DNA of 64,000 nt from Cyclobacterium sp. SYSU L10401 (lineage in GTDB: Bacteria; Bacteroidota; Bacteroidia; Cytophagales; Cyclobacteriaceae): contig NZ_WOFO01000005.1 in NCBI RefSeq assembly GCF_010993705.1, forward strand, positions 282,896 through 346,895, written 5' to 3'. Every line of letters begins with the position of its first letter. Positions within the stretch are counted from its first letter, which is position 1. Below, one piece after another: positions 36,210 to 44,874 of the stretch. The notes under the pieces are model-generated. The model did not search any database and was not told where the DNA came from. It worked only from the letters and a program-made list of their open reading frames with translations. Both the position numbers and the translations under genes were made by a program.

Positions 36210-36895
36210 AGCAAAGAAGCATCATCTTCCGGGGCAGCAATCGCCCTTTCTAAAAATTCATGAAATGGGCGCATCTTTTCAAAAGCTGTTACAGCCAGAC
36301 CAACATGACTGCCGGAAGAAATGTCCTGATCGGTAATGGGCCGGGATACAATAAAACTTTTATATTTTAAATACCTGATGTAAGGATGATCCATCGCATA
36401 GTCCCTGGGTGAGGTCTTTAATTGCTCCCCCTCCATATCTCCAAAATAGGCATGAAATTCGGATTGATGGAGGATACGCTCCAGCTCCTTGCCGGAATAA
36501 TCTATTTCCTGCCTTATTTTTTTCAGGGTAGCTGCGTCAGGCATATAAATCCCCCCTCCTACAAAGCTCGCACCAGGTTGCAGGTGAAGGTAATATCCCG
36601 GGCCAACTGACTTTTTTCCGCCTATAGAAAAATAGGCCGCCATATTGGTCTTGTAAGGTTGTTTGTTGGCACTAAACCTCACGTCCCTGTTTTGCCGGAA
36701 AATACAATCCTTTGGACGAAGTTCCGAAAAAAGCGGTTGACTGATACATAATGCTGCCAGGATCTCCGCTACATCTTCCAGAAGACTTTGCTTTACTTCT
36801 TCATACCAATCCCTATTGGCATCCATCCAGTCTTTGGAATTGTTTGAAGACAATTCTTTGAGGAAATCTAAAACATGGGTTTTTCTCATGACCAT
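36206..36895 (-). CDS. DUF2461 family protein
   Basis: The protein (about 229 residues) matches DUF2461/TIGR02453, a widespread bacterial and fungal family of unknown function. Hallmarks are LDFLKELSSNNSKDWMDANR, IFRQNRDVRFSANKQPYKTN and PGYYLHLQPGASFVGGGI. The charged residues of the RFSxxKxPYKTN block are the most conserved part of the family. The start could be 36895 or 36889 (both ATG). It converges with the HAD gene, sharing the last 4 bp. Confidence 0.85.
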   Translation of the reverse strand: MVMRKTHVLDFLKELSSNNSKDWMDANRDWYEEVKQSLLEDVAEILAALCISQPLFSELRPKDCIFRQNRDVRFSANKQPYKTNMAAYFSIGGKKSVGPGYYLHLQPGASFVGGGIYMPDAATLKKIRQEIDYSGKELERILHQSEFHAYFGDMEGEQLKTSPRDYAMDHPYIRYLKYKSFIVSRPITDQDISSGSHVGLAVTAFEKMRPFHEFLERAIAAPEDDASLL

Positions 36896-36970
36896 AAAAC
36901 TCAATGCATCTCCAAAATGTTATCCTGACCGCCCGAGCAGTTGCCGCTCCGTTAAAGATAAGGAATGGTT

Positions 36971-37681
36971 TCAGTCACGGTTATCAATAGAAAAAATGAT
37001 GCTGATTTGATCGGTAAGTGTTTGTTCCTCCGGGTTCAGGGTAGGGGCTGTTCTCTGATCAGCTGCCTTCATTCTCATGGATTCCTCCCTGTAAACCACC
37101 GGCTCAAAGGAAACCCCGGAATGATAATTAATTTTATAAACGGACAGGTGATCAATATTCAGAGATTTGGAGATGATGGCTGCTTTTCTTTGGGCATCTG
37201 CAATGGCCAGTTGCAACAACTTCTCCTGATAACTTTTCCTGGTATCCTCAGACAACCTGTATTCCATCCGGAAGCCCATATCGGCAGCAACATGTAAGGA
37301 TTGAATGATCTTCACCAAGTCTTCATCCGTATCCTTAACCAGAATTTTGAGATTTTGACTGGCTACATAGCCACTGTCCTTAGCTGTCCCCTTGGTATAA
37401 ATTCTGTTTACGTTTACATAATAATTATCTGCTGTCAGTTCATAATCCGAAACACCACTCTCTTTCAGGGCATTGCTGACCTGCCCGGCTTTTTTATTTA
37501 AGGCCTCCGTAGCTGCCGCAGTTTCCATGGCCTTTTCGAAGAGGGAAACTGTTATCAAAACTTCATCCGGCATGGCTTTGATTTCACTCCGACCCTCTAC
37601 AGCTATCTGTGCAGGATCCTGAGCAAAAACCCCGATCGGGCTGATCAGTAAAATGGAAATAAACAAAATTACTTGTTTCAT
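36971..37681 (-). CDS. Periplasmic SIMPL-domain (DUF541) protein
   Basis: The 236-residue protein has a signal peptide cleaved near residue 20 (GVFAQ) and then a SIMPL/DUF541 domain, starting IAVEGRSEIKAMPDEVLITV and including QNLKILVKDTDED. Family members are exported and implicated in oxidative stress or envelope integrity, with no catalytic activity proved. A degenerate tandem repeat that includes its start codon region lies just upstream. Confidence 0.87.
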   Translation of the reverse strand: MKQVILFISILLISPIGVFAQDPAQIAVEGRSEIKAMPDEVLITVSLFEKAMETAAATEALNKKAGQVSNALKESGVSDYELTADNYYVNVNRIYTKGTAKDSGYVASQNLKILVKDTDEDLVKIIQSLHVAADMGFRMEYRLSEDTRKSYQEKLLQLAIADAQRKAAIISKSLNIDHLSVYKINYHSGVSFEPVVYREESMRMKAADQRTAPTLNPEEQTLTDQISIIFSIDNRD

Positions 37682-37920
37682 GTGTTTATAATTTGATTTT
37701 TAATGGTCAGATGCCTGTCCCGATACTAAATCGGGAGAATCTTTGACGATTAAAATAATCATTGTCGGGTGTGTTTAATGATGATTTTAATCGTGTCGAT
37801 TTCATGTTTTTATAATTTTTTTCAGCGGTCAGAACTTGTCCCGATTTATTGGGGTGGAATCTCGCATGATTGAAAAACAGCCTACTGTGTGAGGTTCTCG
37901 TCATGCTCGATTTCATGACC
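37676..37920. repeat. Degenerate tandem repeat of about 112-123 bp with hairpins
   Basis: Two imperfect units begin TTTCATG at 37676 and 37799, and a third partial unit begins at 37911. Units share the order TTTCATG, TTATAATTT, GGTCAGA, CTGTCCCGAT, GAATCT and GATTxAAA. Unit 1 also holds the dyads CCCGAT/ATCGGG (37719-37735) and a 16-base arm pair with one mismatch (37747-37762 with 37778-37793). The first TTTCATG includes the start codon of the SIMPL gene on the minus strand. A 69-codon minus-strand frame over the repeat is probably non-coding. Confidence 0.6.
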
Positions 37921-38004
37921 TGCTGATCTTCGCTAATCGATACAGCCCTTTACGGTAGCTCATCGCTGAAGGTTTTGTCAAATCCCGGGCCAAAAAACAA
38001 AATT
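37682..38004. other. Gap of 323 bp, mostly repeat
   Basis: The gap between the SIMPL gene and the esterase gene is filled by the degenerate repeat and about 85 bp of sequence with no recognised feature. Confidence 0.5.
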
Positions 38005-38613
38005 TCAAAAATCAAGGACAAATTCATCCGCCATGGTCAATTCCTCTTCTCTGATACTGTGCAAACGATCCTGAAAACCAGCAACTTTTACCTGGGCACC
38101 CATATCGGACAAAATAAGCTCTGTTTCCTTTATCCTGGAAAAGGGCACATGAAAATCTTCCAGACTTGCCCCAATAAATACAGGCGTACCTTTCAAATCT
38201 CCTTTGTAGGGCGGAAGTGTGGCTCCTATCAGTCCTCCTGTAAAGGCAATTACCCCTCCATACCTGGAGGGATTGCGCGCTGCAAACTCCAGTGAAAGGC
38301 AGGCCCCTTGAGAAAATCCTATCAAATACAGTTGGCTCAGGGATTTTTTCTGCTCCAAAACCTCCTGCACGAGGTCCCCTATCAGCTTCAGAGATTGGCT
38401 CAGAAAGGGTTCATTTTCTTGTTCCGGAACCATAAAGCCATAAGGATACCAGGTATTGCCAGGTGCCTGAGGAGCCAAAACGGCGAAATCATCTAATTTC
38501 AAGGCATCGGCCAGTCCCAACATACCTGTTGCATTTGCTCCCCTGCCGTGTATCAGAATGGCGATTTTATCAGCTTCTGCTATTTCTTTTCCTACTTTAA
38601 TTACTTCTTCCAT
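38005..38613 (-). CDS. Phospholipase/carboxylesterase-family hydrolase (MhqD-like)
   Basis: The 202-residue alpha/beta hydrolase has its nucleophile S101 in GFSQGA, with D153 and H185 placed to complete the triad and an oxyanion region HGRGANA. It belongs to the carboxylesterase/phospholipase group that includes Bacillus MhqD. The 5' end overlaps the dioxygenase gene by 13 bp, so the two are co-translated. With the dioxygenase and MarR regulator nearby, this mirrors the MhqR regulon of Firmicutes, which handles quinones and electrophiles. The substrate is inferred only. Confidence 0.85.
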   Translation of the reverse strand: MEEVIKVGKEIAEADKIAILIHGRGANATGMLGLADALKLDDFAVLAPQAPGNTWYPYGFMVPEQENEPFLSQSLKLIGDLVQEVLEQKKSLSQLYLIGFSQGACLSLEFAARNPSRYGGVIAFTGGLIGATLPPYKGDLKGTPVFIGASLEDFHVPFSRIKETELILSDMGAQVKVAGFQDRLHSIREEELTMADEFVLDF

Positions 38614-39560
38614 GGTATATTGTAGTTAACTGCAATGGGTTCCAATTGATCTTCAATTTGGGATCTCTGAGGTTCGGCCCAGTCAGGCAATTTTAATTCC
38701 GTGCCCAATGTCTCATGCGATTCATCTATCAAAAAGCCTGGCTCATCGGTGGCCACCTCAAAGAGTACCCCTCCCGGTTCCCTGAAATAAATAGATTTGA
38801 AATAATTCCTGTCTTTTACTTCTGTAACCGCTAAGCCAAAATCCTGTAATTTTTTTTGAATTGACAATTGCTGCGACTCATCCTTTGTTCGGAAAGCCAG
38901 GTGGTGTACCGAGCCGGCACTTTGGATAGACCTTGAATCAGGATCTGCCATTACCAGGTCTATGGTTTCAGCAGGATTTCCGGCAATTCCATACCGATAC
39001 CGTTTTCCATCCAAAACCTCAATCAAACTGTAATTCAACACTTCGGTCAACACAGCTGCCGTTGGTTGGACATCCCTGAGGTTCAGGGTGGCACCAGAAA
39101 AACCTTTGATGGCATGGGGCTCAGGAATACTCCCCCCTGACCACCCCTTCCTATTGTCATCCCTGGCAGCTACCAGTTCCAGTCCCATGCCGTCCTGATC
39201 TGTAAATCTGATCAACTCTTCTCCAAACCTGCTGAGGATACCTGAATGGGTAATCTCTAGGTCGCTCAGCCTATCCTTCCAGTAATCCAAGGATCCGGGA
39301 GGGACAGAGAAGGAGGTATAGGTCATTTCCCCCAGGCCTCTTCTTCCTCTTGCTGCCGCTTTAAATGGGAAAAAGGTCAGGATGGTACCCGGACTGCCTG
39401 TTTCTGTACCAAAATAGAAATGGTAAACTCCGGGAGCATCAAAGTTGATGGTTTTTTTCACCAGCCTCAAACCCAATACCTGTGTGTAAAAATCAACATT
39501 TCGCTGGGGATCTGAAGCAATTGCTGTCACATGATGAATGCCTGAAATTAAATTTTCCAT
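38601..39560 (-). CDS. Ring-cleaving dioxygenase, VOC superfamily (MhqO/MhqA-like)
   Basis: The 319-residue protein has two glyoxalase/bleomycin-resistance (VOC) modules, at about 5-125 and 145-290. Expected metal ligands appear at the start of each module (GIHHVTAIA; SVHHLAFRTK) and in FREPGGVLFEVATDEPGF. Proteins of this length and pattern are annotated as hydroquinone-specific extradiol dioxygenases. In Bacillus the homologues MhqA/MhqE/MhqO are induced by methylhydroquinone and catechol. It lies between yceI and the esterase gene in one operon. Confidence 0.88.
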   Translation of the reverse strand: MENLISGIHHVTAIASDPQRNVDFYTQVLGLRLVKKTINFDAPGVYHFYFGTETGSPGTILTFFPFKAAARGRRGLGEMTYTSFSVPPGSLDYWKDRLSDLEITHSGILSRFGEELIRFTDQDGMGLELVAARDDNRKGWSGGSIPEPHAIKGFSGATLNLRDVQPTAAVLTEVLNYSLIEVLDGKRYRYGIAGNPAETIDLVMADPDSRSIQSAGSVHHLAFRTKDESQQLSIQKKLQDFGLAVTEVKDRNYFKSIYFREPGGVLFEVATDEPGFLIDESHETLGTELKLPDWAEPQRSQIEDQLEPIAVNYNIPWKK

Positions 39561-39619
39561 GGGTTAAAGGTTAATTTCCGGGCCCTGAAAGGTCTCAGAA
39601 CCCGGATAAATGTATGTTT

Positions 39620-40147
39620 TTATTGTTTTACCAACTGTATGCTGGCAAGAATTTTCACTTCGTCGCCGACGACAACACTTCCGGTTTCTGTCACCGCAGA
39701 CCAGGTCAATCCAAAAGCCTTCCTTGAAATTTTCCCTTCCAGTTCGAAACCAGCCTTGGTCTGTCCGTAACCATCCACAGCCACTCCTCCATGGTCCACC
39801 TTAAAGGATACCGGTTGGGTAGTCTCCTTGATGGTGAGGTCACCATTCAATTGCAAATCACCGTCCTTTTCTTCCAGCTTGCCATTGGCGAAAACCAACT
39901 TGGGATGATTGTTGGCATCAAAAAAATCTGCAGACTTTAAATGGGCATCCCTGTCCTTCTGGTTGGTATCAATGCTGTCAATATTTGCCGCAAAGTTAAC
40001 ACTGGCTCCTGAGAAATCTTCCCCTTCCGTGGCTGCTTGTCCTTCAAATTCCCTGAAATAGCCGGTTACCGTAGAGATCACCAGGTGTTTTACCTTAAAA
40101 GAAACTTCTGAATGTGTGGGATCTATGATCCATTTTGTAGTGCTCAT
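39620..40147 (-). CDS. YceI family protein
   Basis: The 175-residue protein is a YceI lipocalin-like barrel (WIIDPTHSEVSFKVKHLVIS to DEVKILASIQLVKQ). The family binds polyisoprenoid or other amphiphilic ligands. No signal peptide is present, so it should be cytoplasmic, unlike E. coli YceI. It is the first gene after the marR-like regulator, and a palindrome shared with the marR promoter lies 60 bp upstream of its start. YceI proteins are repeatedly found in MarR-controlled stress loci. Confidence 0.92.
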   Translation of the reverse strand: MSTTKWIIDPTHSEVSFKVKHLVISTVTGYFREFEGQAATEGEDFSGASVNFAANIDSIDTNQKDRDAHLKSADFFDANNHPKLVFANGKLEEKDGDLQLNGDLTIKETTQPVSFKVDHGGVAVDGYGQTKAGFELEGKISRKAFGLTWSAVTETGSVVVGDEVKILASIQLVKQ

Positions 40148-40207
40148 AATTTTAAAATTTAATAGTTTGATTATGTTTTGATTTAATTTATAAGTAATTA
40201 CATTTTA

Positions 40208-40217
40208 TGTATATACA
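40208..40217. promoter_or_regulatory. Palindromic operator candidate upstream of yceI
   Basis: TGTATATACA is a perfect 10-bp palindrome 61 bp upstream of the yceI start and downstream of the marR stop. The same core lies in front of marR. Confidence 0.6.
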
Positions 40218-40236
40218 CTTTTTTAGCAAAAAAATT

Positions 40237-40686
40237 TTATCCCCTTAATTTATCCAACAACTCGTTCAGTTGGTTTACCTCCTCCTCTGAGAGTTGGATG
40301 GAATCTTTATTGAATTTTTTTACTTCACTTTCCAATAGGCTGAGGGTCTCCAGCCCCTTGCTCGTAATGGTGATGTCAACCTGCCTCCGGTCTTCGGCGC
40401 ATTCTTTTCTTTCCACCATTCCCTTTTGTTTCAGTTTTTCCACCAGCCTGGATGCATTGCTCATTTTATTGAGCATCCTGTCTTGTATGGAAGAGACTGT
40501 CGTAGGCTCCGGGTGTTTTCCCCGAAGGATCCTCAATACATTGTATTGCTCCGGAGATAAACCATAAGGTTTAAACAGCCGACTTTGCCGGCTGACCAGG
40601 TAACTATGCGTATACAGCAAGTTTACCATGGCCTTCGAATAGGCATCCTTAAATGGCTTTTGCTTTATCTCTTCTTCAATTTTCAT
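40237..40686 (-). CDS. MarR family transcriptional regulator (MhqR-like)
   Basis: The 149-residue protein is a MarR-type winged helix repressor. The DNA-reading helix lies in PTTVSSIQDRMLNKMSNASRLV and the wing around KECAEDRRQVDITITSKG, with the conserved DxRxxxxxLT-like pattern. A single Cys (ECAEDRR) in the wing could sense electrophiles. Two copies of a TGTATATACA palindrome flank the gene, one in its own promoter and one before yceI, so it likely represses itself and the yceI-dioxygenase-esterase operon. This recalls MhqR of Bacillus and Staphylococcus. Confidence 0.9.
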   Translation of the reverse strand: MKIEEEIKQKPFKDAYSKAMVNLLYTHSYLVSRQSRLFKPYGLSPEQYNVLRILRGKHPEPTTVSSIQDRMLNKMSNASRLVEKLKQKGMVERKECAEDRRQVDITITSKGLETLSLLESEVKKFNKDSIQLSEEEVNQLNELLDKLRG

Positions 40687-40704
40687 TTATATCTTTATGT
40701 ATTT

Positions 40705-40718
40705 AATGTATATACATT
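40705..40718. promoter_or_regulatory. Palindromic operator candidate upstream of marR
   Basis: AATGTATATACATT is a perfect 14-bp palindrome ending 19 bp before the marR start codon on the minus strand. It shares the TGTATATACA core with the site at 40208. Confidence 0.65.
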
Positions 40719-40786
40719 TATTTACATCAAAAGGTTTCACAACTGGTAAATATTTTAAAAAAACTTCAGCGAGAAACCGCAGCCCC

Positions 40787-43306
40787 TTAAGCCCGCAATA
40801 TATCCATGGTTTTAGCTTTCAGGATGTTCAGGCTATTGATCCAGCCCAGGAATACGGTCAGCAGCGTGATCAGGCCAAAAACCAATATCAGGGGAAGCCA
40901 TTCCATGCGAAAGCTTATTTCAAAAACATAATAGCTAAGCAAAAATGCCGCCACAACAGAAAGGATGACTCCTCCTCCGGCAGCAAGACTCCCCAGGAAA
41001 AAGTATTCCAGGGCATTGATTTTTAACAAAACCCGCTTTTCGGCACCAATGGTCCTTAGCAGAATATTTTCCCTGATGCGCTGAAACTTACTGATCAACA
41101 GCGAGCTTATCAACACCAGCACGCCGGTAAGTATGCTAAACAATGCCATGAACTGAATGACAAAGCTGATTTTGCTTAATATTTCCTCCAATGTTTCTAC
41201 AATCATGCTCAGGTTGATCACTGATACATTGGGAAACTGTCTCACCATCATGTTCTGGATATCTGCAGATTCCTGATCATTCTTGGTCTTGGTGATCAGC
41301 ACGTGAAATTTAGGTGCATTTTCTAACACTTTATCCGGGAAGACCACCAGAAAATTGGTGGACACCTGTCGGAAGTTTACCTTCCTGAAACTCCCCACAT
41401 AGGTGGTTAGGGGCCTGCCCTGGACGTTAAATACCACTTCATCTCCCAGCTCAACATGGTTTCTTTCGGCATACCCTTCCTCCATGGATACGAAAATACT
41501 GTCATTTTCATTGGTGTAAAGAATCAGTTTACCTGCGATCAATTCCTCGGTTTTGATCAGTGTGTCCCTATAAGTCACCCTGAACTCCCGGTTGTACATG
41601 GAGTTGGACCGTCTGTCCTCATCGTCCAATTCCTCATTGTCTTTTTTGGTCAATCCATTGACTTCGGACACCCCCATTGTTACGATAGGGACATGTTGCA
41701 AAAGAGGCAATCCTTTATCTTCCAGCACCGATTTCATGCTGTCTACCTGATGGGTTTGTATGTCAAAAAACAGCATATTGGGTTGATCTTCCTTATCCGC
41801 AAAACGCACTTCATCCAGCAATTGATTCTGGATAAAAAAGAGGGTTCCGATCATGGCAGTACCCAGCCCAATCGTGGCCAGCAAAGATACCGTTTGGTTA
41901 TTGGGCCGGTACAAATTGGCCAGGGCCTGTCTTGCTGGATAGTTCAGTGAAATCGGCAGGAATTTCCTGATGGCCTTCATGGTGCCCAGGGCGAGTAACC
42001 ACAGCGCTCCAAAGGCAAAGATGACATATCCTGTAAACCACAATGCTTCATCCCATTCTTCGAGTAAAAAATAACTGAACCCAAAAATAAACAACAGGAT
42101 GGCAAACAACACCATCCAACGAAGGGGGTCTTTACCCAATCCAGTGCTCTGATCATCCGGTCTGAGCGTCATCATGGGAGACACCTTCCGGATTTTAAGT
42201 AAGGGGATCAAGGCAAAAAGAATCGAAATGAGTACGCCGGTCAAGGTACCCATTGTGACGGCTTTCCATGAAACCTGTACACTTACCTCTACCGGAAGGA
42301 AATCACTGAAAACAAAAGGCAATAAAAATTGTAAAAAGGCACCTAAAGCAGCGCCCAACATGGATCCCAATAAACCCATGATGAATATTTGAACCAAATA
42401 GACCATCACAATTTCCTTTGACCGTACCCCCAGGCACCTCAAAACTGCCACTGACGGCAGTTTTTCTTTCACAAAAACATTGATGGCACTACCCACACCC
42501 ACACAGCCGAGCAAAACGGCAATGAAAGCCACCAGGCTCAGGAAATTGGCCAGGTTTTGAAAAGACCTTCCGGTAGACTCCTTCTGGGACTGCACGGTCT
42601 CATGTCGTACCTTATTTTCCTCCCATTGCTCTTCGTTTTCTGCTACCAGGGTTTCTATCTCCAGCTCTTCCGGAAATTGAAAATAGTGGATGTGGTTGAC
42701 CCGGCTTCCATATTGGACCAATCCGGAGGCTTCCAGCTGATCCATGGGTATGTATACTGCCGGGGCTACCGTCGCTGTGATCCCATTCTGACCGGGAACC
42801 TTTTGTAGCGAGCCGACGATCTCCAGGGTCACATCACCTACTTTGATACTGTCACCCACCACTGCGCCAAATTGCGCCATTAGCGTTTTCTCCACCAGGG
42901 CCCTTTTGTTACCCTTTCTGAAGGTTTCTTCTCCGGCATCAGGTAGCGTTTCCAGCTCCCCGTAGAAGGGGAAATCTCCTTCCAGTGCCCTAACCTGGGT
43001 AAGCCTGCTTTCTCCTACTTTTGGAAAATAAACCATAGAGGCAAAATTCACCTCATAGGCCTGTGCTGAGGCCTGGCTTTCGATATCGGGAAAATCAATG
43101 GGTTGGTTTTTTCGCAAAGACAAATCTGCTCCTAAAAGCTCCTTTGCCTGATTATCAATATCTTTACTCAGGTTGTCTCCAAAAGAGGTGACCGCCACCA
43201 GGGCAGCAATACCTATGACGATGGCAGACACAAACAAAATCAGTTTGACCCCCGTCTTTCTCAACTCCCTTTTTGCCATTAAAAATGACCAATTCCAATC
43301 AACCAT
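40787..43306 (-). CDS. ABC transporter permease, FtsX/MacB type (YbbP-like)
   Basis: From the ATG at 43306 the protein has 839 residues. It shows an N-terminal membrane segment (VKLILFVSAIVIGIAALVAV), a large periplasmic domain, a first FtsX module (about 260-400), a second group of helices in the middle and a final FtsX module (about 720-835). This ten-helix layout matches YbbP, the permease paired with YbbA and TesA in E. coli, rather than four-helix LolC/MacB. It overlaps the ATPase gene by 8 bp. The transported substrate is unknown; lipid or hydrophobic compound export has been suggested. Confidence 0.88.
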   Translation of the reverse strand: MVDWNWSFLMAKRELRKTGVKLILFVSAIVIGIAALVAVTSFGDNLSKDIDNQAKELLGADLSLRKNQPIDFPDIESQASAQAYEVNFASMVYFPKVGESRLTQVRALEGDFPFYGELETLPDAGEETFRKGNKRALVEKTLMAQFGAVVGDSIKVGDVTLEIVGSLQKVPGQNGITATVAPAVYIPMDQLEASGLVQYGSRVNHIHYFQFPEELEIETLVAENEEQWEENKVRHETVQSQKESTGRSFQNLANFLSLVAFIAVLLGCVGVGSAINVFVKEKLPSVAVLRCLGVRSKEIVMVYLVQIFIMGLLGSMLGAALGAFLQFLLPFVFSDFLPVEVSVQVSWKAVTMGTLTGVLISILFALIPLLKIRKVSPMMTLRPDDQSTGLGKDPLRWMVLFAILLFIFGFSYFLLEEWDEALWFTGYVIFAFGALWLLALGTMKAIRKFLPISLNYPARQALANLYRPNNQTVSLLATIGLGTAMIGTLFFIQNQLLDEVRFADKEDQPNMLFFDIQTHQVDSMKSVLEDKGLPLLQHVPIVTMGVSEVNGLTKKDNEELDDEDRRSNSMYNREFRVTYRDTLIKTEELIAGKLILYTNENDSIFVSMEEGYAERNHVELGDEVVFNVQGRPLTTYVGSFRKVNFRQVSTNFLVVFPDKVLENAPKFHVLITKTKNDQESADIQNMMVRQFPNVSVINLSMIVETLEEILSKISFVIQFMALFSILTGVLVLISSLLISKFQRIRENILLRTIGAEKRVLLKINALEYFFLGSLAAGGGVILSVVAAFLLSYYVFEISFRMEWLPLILVFGLITLLTVFLGWINSLNILKAKTMDILRA

Positions 43307-43976
43307 TGACTGCCTCCTGTAATTTTCCTCCTTTGATGTGGATAGATTGATGGGTCCTGGCGGCCAGCTCCAGGTCATGAGTGACCAAAATCAGGGTGGT
43401 ACCTTCTTCTTCATTAAGTTGAAAGATCAGGTTCTCCACCATTTCTCCGGTTTCTGTATCCAGGTTACCGGTAGGTTCATCAGCAAACAGGATTTTGGGT
43501 TCATTGGCAAATGCCCTGGCGATAGAAACCCGCTGCTGCTCCCCTCCTGAAAGTTGGTTGGGGTAATGGGTCATCCGGTCTCCCAGGCCTACTTTTTCCA
43601 ATAAGGCTGTCGCCTTTGCCCTGGCATCTTTCCTCTTTTTGAGTTCAAGCGGAACCATGACGTTTTCCAAAGCAGTGAGGGTTTGTAAAAGTTGAAAATT
43701 CTGAAAAATAAATCCTACCATTTGGTTCCGGATGGCTGCCCTCTGGTCTTCATTCATGCTTTCCAAAGCTTTTTCCCCTAGCATTACACTACCCGAGCTG
43801 GCCACATCCAAACCAGCACAAAGGCCCAGTAAGGTGGTTTTTCCGCTTCCGGAAGGTCCTACTATAGATAATGTATCCCCAAGGGCCACTTCAAAATTTA
43901 CCTGATCCAAAACAGTGAGTTCCCGATTGCCGCTCCTGTAAGTCTTGGTCAGATTTTCAACTTTCAATATATTCAT
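43299..43976 (-). CDS. ABC transporter ATP-binding protein (YbbA/LolD type)
   Basis: The 225-residue ATPase has Walker [10 protein letters not shown], signature LSGGEQQR, Walker [13 protein letters not shown] and the switch His in LVTHDLEL. It starts [14 protein letters not shown] from the ATG at 43976; a TTG three codons upstream is less likely. It is the partner of the overlapping permease gene and diverges from the arylesterase gene, reproducing the tesA-ybbA-ybbP cluster. Confidence 0.94.
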   Translation of the reverse strand: MNILKVENLTKTYRSGNRELTVLDQVNFEVALGDTLSIVGPSGSGKTTLLGLCAGLDVASSGSVMLGEKALESMNEDQRAAIRNQMVGFIFQNFQLLQTLTALENVMVPLELKKRKDARAKATALLEKVGLGDRMTHYPNQLSGGEQQRVSIARAFANEPKILFADEPTGNLDTETGEMVENLIFQLNEEEGTTLILVTHDLELAARTHQSIHIKGGKLQEAVNG

Positions 43977-44073
43977 AACTTTCAAATAAAAGATAAAAAC
44001 CCGGTCAACAAAAACAATAGTGAATTAAGTTTAGTAATTTTAACACCTTCCCTTAAAATTAAATTCAATACCA

Positions 44074-44751
44074 ATGAAAAATACATTTCACCTGTTTCGG
44101 ATTTCGTTTCTTCTGTTATTGCTGGTTTTTTCCTGTAGTCAAAAGGAAAGTGAAGAAAAAACCACAGCCGCATCGGGCACGGAAGTACAGGAAAAATCTG
44201 AGCGAAAAACCATTTTATTTTTTGGAAACAGTTTGACTGCCGGATACGGTTTAGAAGACTATGAAGCGTTTCCTGCACTTATCCAGCAAAAGCTGGACAG
44301 TTTGGACTTGGCCTATCAGGTGATCAACGGCGGATTGAGCGGGGAAACCACCGCAAGCGGTCTGAGCAGGCTGGATTGGTTTCTGGAGGAAAAACCGGAA
44401 ATCTTTATCTTAGAACTGGGGGGTAATGATGGCTTGAGAGGCATTTCATTGGATGAAACAGAGAAAAACCTCCGTGGCATTATCAACGCCGTAGAAGAAA
44501 AGTACCCGGAAACAAAGGTGCTTCTGGCGGGAATGCAAATCCCTCCCAACATGGGGCAGGCTTATACAGATGAATTCAGGGAAATGTATGCTGAGATTGC
44601 AGAAGACGAAGACGTTGCCCTTATTCCGTTTCTTTTAGAAGGGGTGGCCGGTGACCCGGAATACAATTTACCGGATGGCATTCACCCAACAGCCGAAGGC
44701 CATCAAATTGTGGCTGAAACAGTTTGGCAATATTTGGAACCTTTGCTATGA
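44074..44751 (+). CDS. TesA-like SGNH arylesterase/lysophospholipase, lipoprotein
   Basis: The 225-residue protein has a lipoprotein signal ending LVFSC and then the SGNH-hydrolase blocks: block I FFGNSLTAGYG with the nucleophile Ser, block II INGGLSGETT, block III LGGNDGLRG and block V DGIHPTAEGH with the catalytic Asp-His. E. coli TesA hydrolyses thioesters and lysophospholipids in the periplasm. Divergence from the YbbA/YbbP-type ABC genes is the conserved arrangement. Lipid anchoring is unlike soluble E. coli TesA. Confidence 0.92.
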   Translation: MKNTFHLFRISFLLLLLVFSCSQKESEEKTTAASGTEVQEKSERKTILFFGNSLTAGYGLEDYEAFPALIQQKLDSLDLAYQVINGGLSGETTASGLSRLDWFLEEKPEIFILELGGNDGLRGISLDETEKNLRGIINAVEEKYPETKVLLAGMQIPPNMGQAYTDEFREMYAEIAEDEDVALIPFLLEGVAGDPEYNLPDGIHPTAEGHQIVAETVWQYLEPLL

Positions 44752-44874
44752 CAGGGAATGAGCTGGCAAAACCCATCAACCGAATGAATCCAGCCTGGCA
44801 ATTCCGGATAAATTTGTTTTTTATTTTACGAAAATTGTCTTACTTTTTGAAAAATTTTAATCAAAGAAAAAAAC

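Noticed and set aside
37707..37916. 69-codon minus-strand frame over the tandem repeat
   Set aside because: Its length comes from the repeat itself; the two halves start MKSS and MKST from duplicated bases, with no recognisable protein.
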